Part shown: positions 62,232 to 64,000 of the stretch, one piece after another
Position numbering within the stretch: the stretch's first letter is position 1
How the letters are laid out: each line of letters starts with the position of its first letter
NCBI RefSeq assembly: GCF_001434115.1
Contig: NZ_AZDW01000013.1
Coordinates: 248,001-312,000 of the forward strand
Length of the DNA: 64,000 nt
From: Levilactobacillus zymae DSM 19395
GTDB taxonomy: Bacteria; Bacillota; Bacilli; Lactobacillales; Lactobacillaceae
Direction of reading: 5' to 3'
Notes under the pieces: model-generated
Seen by the model: only the letters and a program-made list of their open reading frames with translations
Databases searched by the model: none
Told to the model about the DNA's origin: nothing
Program-made: the position numbers and the translations under genes

Positions 62232-62654
62232 ATGACTAACCCACAAGCACGACAATTAAGTAATCTCCTCCGCAAGATCACGATTGGTGAACAACACTTG
62301 GTTACCGAGCAGTCCAAAACTTTAGGGGTCACCGAACAACAGGCACGGACCCTGGGGGTCATCAACGCTCACCCGGGAATTATTCAGCGAGAACTGGCGG
62401 ATCGGTTTAACCGCCGGGGGGCCAGCATTTCTAACATGCTCAAGAACTTAGAACACGACGGCTACGTGGAACGTCGGCGATCGCCGCAAAACGACCGCAA
62501 TAAACAACTCTTTCTCACGGCCAAGGGGAAAGCCCTGGTCGCGGCGGTCAATCAAATTTTTGACACCACCGAAGCGGCCCTGATCAAGGACCTGACCCCC
62601 GCCGAAGTCCAAACGCTAATTACGACCCTACAAAAAATCCACCTTCCCGATTAA
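62232..62654 (+). CDS. MarR family transcriptional regulator
   Basis: A 140-residue winged-HTH regulator. The recognition helix is near residues 58-72 (RRGASISNMLKNLEHDGYVERRRSPQNDRNKQLFLT), the family's wing being the RRRSPQNDRNKQ stretch. It should bind the TTAGATATCTAA palindromes upstream of itself and of the DHA2 exporter, repressing both until a ligand is bound. ATG follows AAGGAG. Confidence 0.92.
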   Translation: MTNPQARQLSNLLRKITIGEQHLVTEQSKTLGVTEQQARTLGVINAHPGIIQRELADRFNRRGASISNMLKNLEHDGYVERRRSPQNDRNKQLFLTAKGKALVAAVNQIFDTTEAALIKDLTPAEVQTLITTLQKIHLPD

Positions 62655-62703
62655 CTGCCCCTCATCCGCCACGTGCGGATTTTTTTATTAGAATGATTGA
62701 CAA

Positions 62704-62715
62704 TTAGATATCTAA
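62704..62715. promoter_or_regulatory. MarR operator 1 before the exporter
   Basis: TTAGATATCTAA palindrome 76 nt upstream of the exporter ATG. Confidence 0.75.
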
Positions 62716-62737
62716 CTATTAAACTAATGCCCTGTAA

Positions 62738-62751
62738 GTTAGATATCTAAC
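62738..62751. promoter_or_regulatory. MarR operator 2 before the exporter
   Basis: GTTAGATATCTAAC, a 14-bp perfect palindrome, 34 bp centre-to-centre from operator 1, that is on nearly the same face of the helix after three turns. Confidence 0.75.
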
Positions 62752-62779
62752 ATTAAATCATTTCGGAGGTTATTGCACC

Positions 62780-64000
62780 ATGCAAACCAAAACTGTTCCA
62801 ACTGAGAAACGCTTCTGGCTAGTCGCCATGGTGGTCTTGGGCGCGTTCGTCACCATGCTCAACCAAACCGTCTTAGCCGTGGCTCAGCCCCAACTGATGA
62901 CGGCTTTAAACGTAAATACCACCACGGTCCAATGGCTGTCGACCGGTTACACGTTAATTGGTGGCATCCTGATTCCCGTCACGGCCTGGTTGGCTGATCG
63001 GTACCATACCAAGTGGCTCTACGTCACCTGCCAACTGATTTTCGTGATTGGGACCGGGATTGCCGCGACCGCCAACTCGTTTAGTATTCTGTTAGTGGGT
63101 CGCCTGATTCAAGCCGTTGGCGCCGGGGTCTTAAGCGGTCTGGCCATGGTCATTCTCTACTCCGTTTACGACCGGACCGAGCGGGGCGTTCCCACCGCCT
63201 TAATGGGCATGGTCTTTGGCCTCGCCCCCGCCATTGGGCCGACTTTAGGTGGTTACCTGGTCGATCAATTTGGTTGGCGGAGCATTTTTTACCTCGTTTT
63301 GCCCATCGCTTTGTTAACGTTGTTAGGCAGTCTGTTCTTCCTAAGTGACGTGGTCGCTCACCGGACGACGCCGTTAAATTGGCCGTCCGTTGGGCTATCC
63401 ACCTTGGGCTTTGGGAGCCTGCTGTACGGGTTTTCCACCATCGGGACGGCCGGGTGGTGGGCCGTGAGCAGCACGTTACCAATTGGCATCGGCGGCCTTC
63501 TGGTGGCTTGGTTTTTGTACCGGCAAACCCAGTTACCGCACCCCGTTCTGCAAGTTCGGGTGTTTACTTCCTGGAACTTTAGTTTAAGTGCCATTCTCAG
63601 CGCCATTGCGCAAATTTGTATGGTCGCGATCGAATTCATTTTACCGCTTTACTTGCAAAACTTGCGGGGCCTGACCGCCATTCAATCCGGGTTGACCCTC
63701 TTACCCGGAGCCCTCGTGATGTTTGTTCTCGGGCCCGTTGTCGGTCAACTGATGGCTAAAAATAAGGGCCGCCAAATGGTCCTGGTGGGCACCGTCACGA
63801 TGACCGTGGCCACCATTTGCCTGAGTCTCATCTCGTTGACCACCCCGATTTGGCTAATTGTCTTCATCTACGCGTTGCGAAACATCGGCCTCTCCTTTGT
63901 GATGATGCCGGCCGGAACCATTGGCATGAATGCGTTATCGCAAGAACTCATTAGCCACGGTAGCTCGGGCAACAACATGGTGCGCCAAGTGGGAGCCGCC
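62780..64000 (+). CDS. MFS drug exporter, DHA2 family (cut by window end)
   Basis: The first 407 codons of a 14-TMS proton antiporter; open to the end of the window. Family start MLNQTVLAVAQPQLM, motif-A-like WLADRYHTKWLY near residue 72 and motif C-like GLAPAIGPTLGGYLV near 150. ATG 62780 follows CGGAGG. It has two MarR operators upstream and so is the likely main target of the adjacent MarR protein. A second DHA2 gene at 23575 is similar in type. Drug range unknown. Confidence 0.9.
   Translation, partial: MQTKTVPTEKRFWLVAMVVLGAFVTMLNQTVLAVAQPQLMTALNVNTTTVQWLSTGYTLIGGILIPVTAWLADRYHTKWLYVTCQLIFVIGTGIAATANSFSILLVGRLIQAVGAGVLSGLAMVILYSVYDRTERGVPTALMGMVFGLAPAIGPTLGGYLVDQFGWRSIFYLVLPIALLTLLGSLFFLSDVVAHRTTPLNWPSVGLSTLGFGSLLYGFSTIGTAGWWAVSSTLPIGIGGLLVAWFLYRQTQLPHPVLQVRVFTSWNFSLSAILSAIAQICMVAIEFILPLYLQNLRGLTAIQSGLTLLPGALVMFVLGPVVGQLMAKNKGRQMVLVGTVTMTVATICLSLISLTTPIWLIVFIYALRNIGLSFVMMPAGTIGMNALSQELISHGSSGNNMVRQVGAA

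Overview
The window looks like a piece of chromosome from a relatively GC-rich member of Levilactobacillus (the L. brevis group). The best evidence is a complete S-layer protein gene (3319-4614) whose signal peptide and N-terminal half read like the L. brevis SlpA family. Other lactobacillus-type content agrees: a XerS-type recombinase, a T-box-controlled metA-metY-hom operon, many aldo/keto reductases and small redox enzymes, and strong GGAGG ribosome sites. Two islands (about 35.0-37.5 kb and 40.6-42.5 kb) are visibly more AT-rich and carry secreted proteins, a toxin-antitoxin pair and gene remnants, so they look acquired. I saw no rRNA, tRNA or CRISPR array. Species cannot be fixed from the sequence alone.

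Layout. 0-2 kb: tail of a secreted metalloprotease, msrB-msrA for repair of oxidised methionine, and a Nudix hydrolase. 2-3.2 kb: eroded sequence with no intact gene. 3.3-11.4 kb: S-layer gene, a 22-bp perfect inverted repeat, then a complete four-gene Wadjet (JetABCD) plasmid-defence operon. 11.7-28.5 kb: mostly minus-strand redox enzymes (flavodoxin, SDR, alcohol dehydrogenase, aldo/keto reductase, NAD(P)-binding proteins), NTF2-like proteins, a DHA2 exporter and LysR/TetR regulators. These are interrupted by plus-strand xerS, a GNAT gene and rarA, and by a yefM-yoeB module in which both genes are broken. 28.7-34.9 kb: a secreted serine hydrolase, tex, an orphan YefM antitoxin, a YbaK-type deacylase, a flavodoxin-fold reductase and a deleted Crp/Fnr regulator. 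35-37.2 kb: a Doc toxin with its antitoxin and a two-gene secreted matrixin-like protease operon. 37.5-40.1 kb: a D-2-hydroxyacid dehydrogenase and an aromatic-type aminotransferase behind a structured leader that encodes a short peptide ending W-Y-F-R. 40.7-42.3 kb: a secreted tyrosine phosphatase. 43.7-46.2 kb: an FMN-binding protein, ApbE and a ferric-reductase-like membrane protein, a predicted extracytosolic flavin electron-transfer unit. 46.8-48.3 kb: an MqsR-like toxin, an HTH antitoxin and a SecB-like chaperone, forming a predicted toxin-antitoxin-chaperone (TAC) operon. 48.6-51.4 kb: an ABC exporter with its own HTH regulator. 51.8-55.6 kb: a T-box-controlled methionine operon. 55.8-64 kb: a lipoprotein hydrolase, a degenerate aldo/keto reductase, a sugar uptake protein, a DeoR regulator with a Nudix hydrolase, VanZ, an AI-2E family protein, and a MarR regulator with a DHA2 exporter that runs off the end.

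The strongest leads are the TAC operon, the W-Y-F leader upstream of the aminotransferase, the Wadjet operon with a short JetD, and the FMN-binding/ApbE/ferric-reductase cluster. A recurring theme is gene decay: a doubly inactivated yefM-yoeB pair, an NmrA-like gene stopped at codon 11, a Crp/Fnr gene with an internal deletion, a remnant of a second flavodoxin-fold reductase, and an aldo/keto reductase that has lost most catalytic residues.
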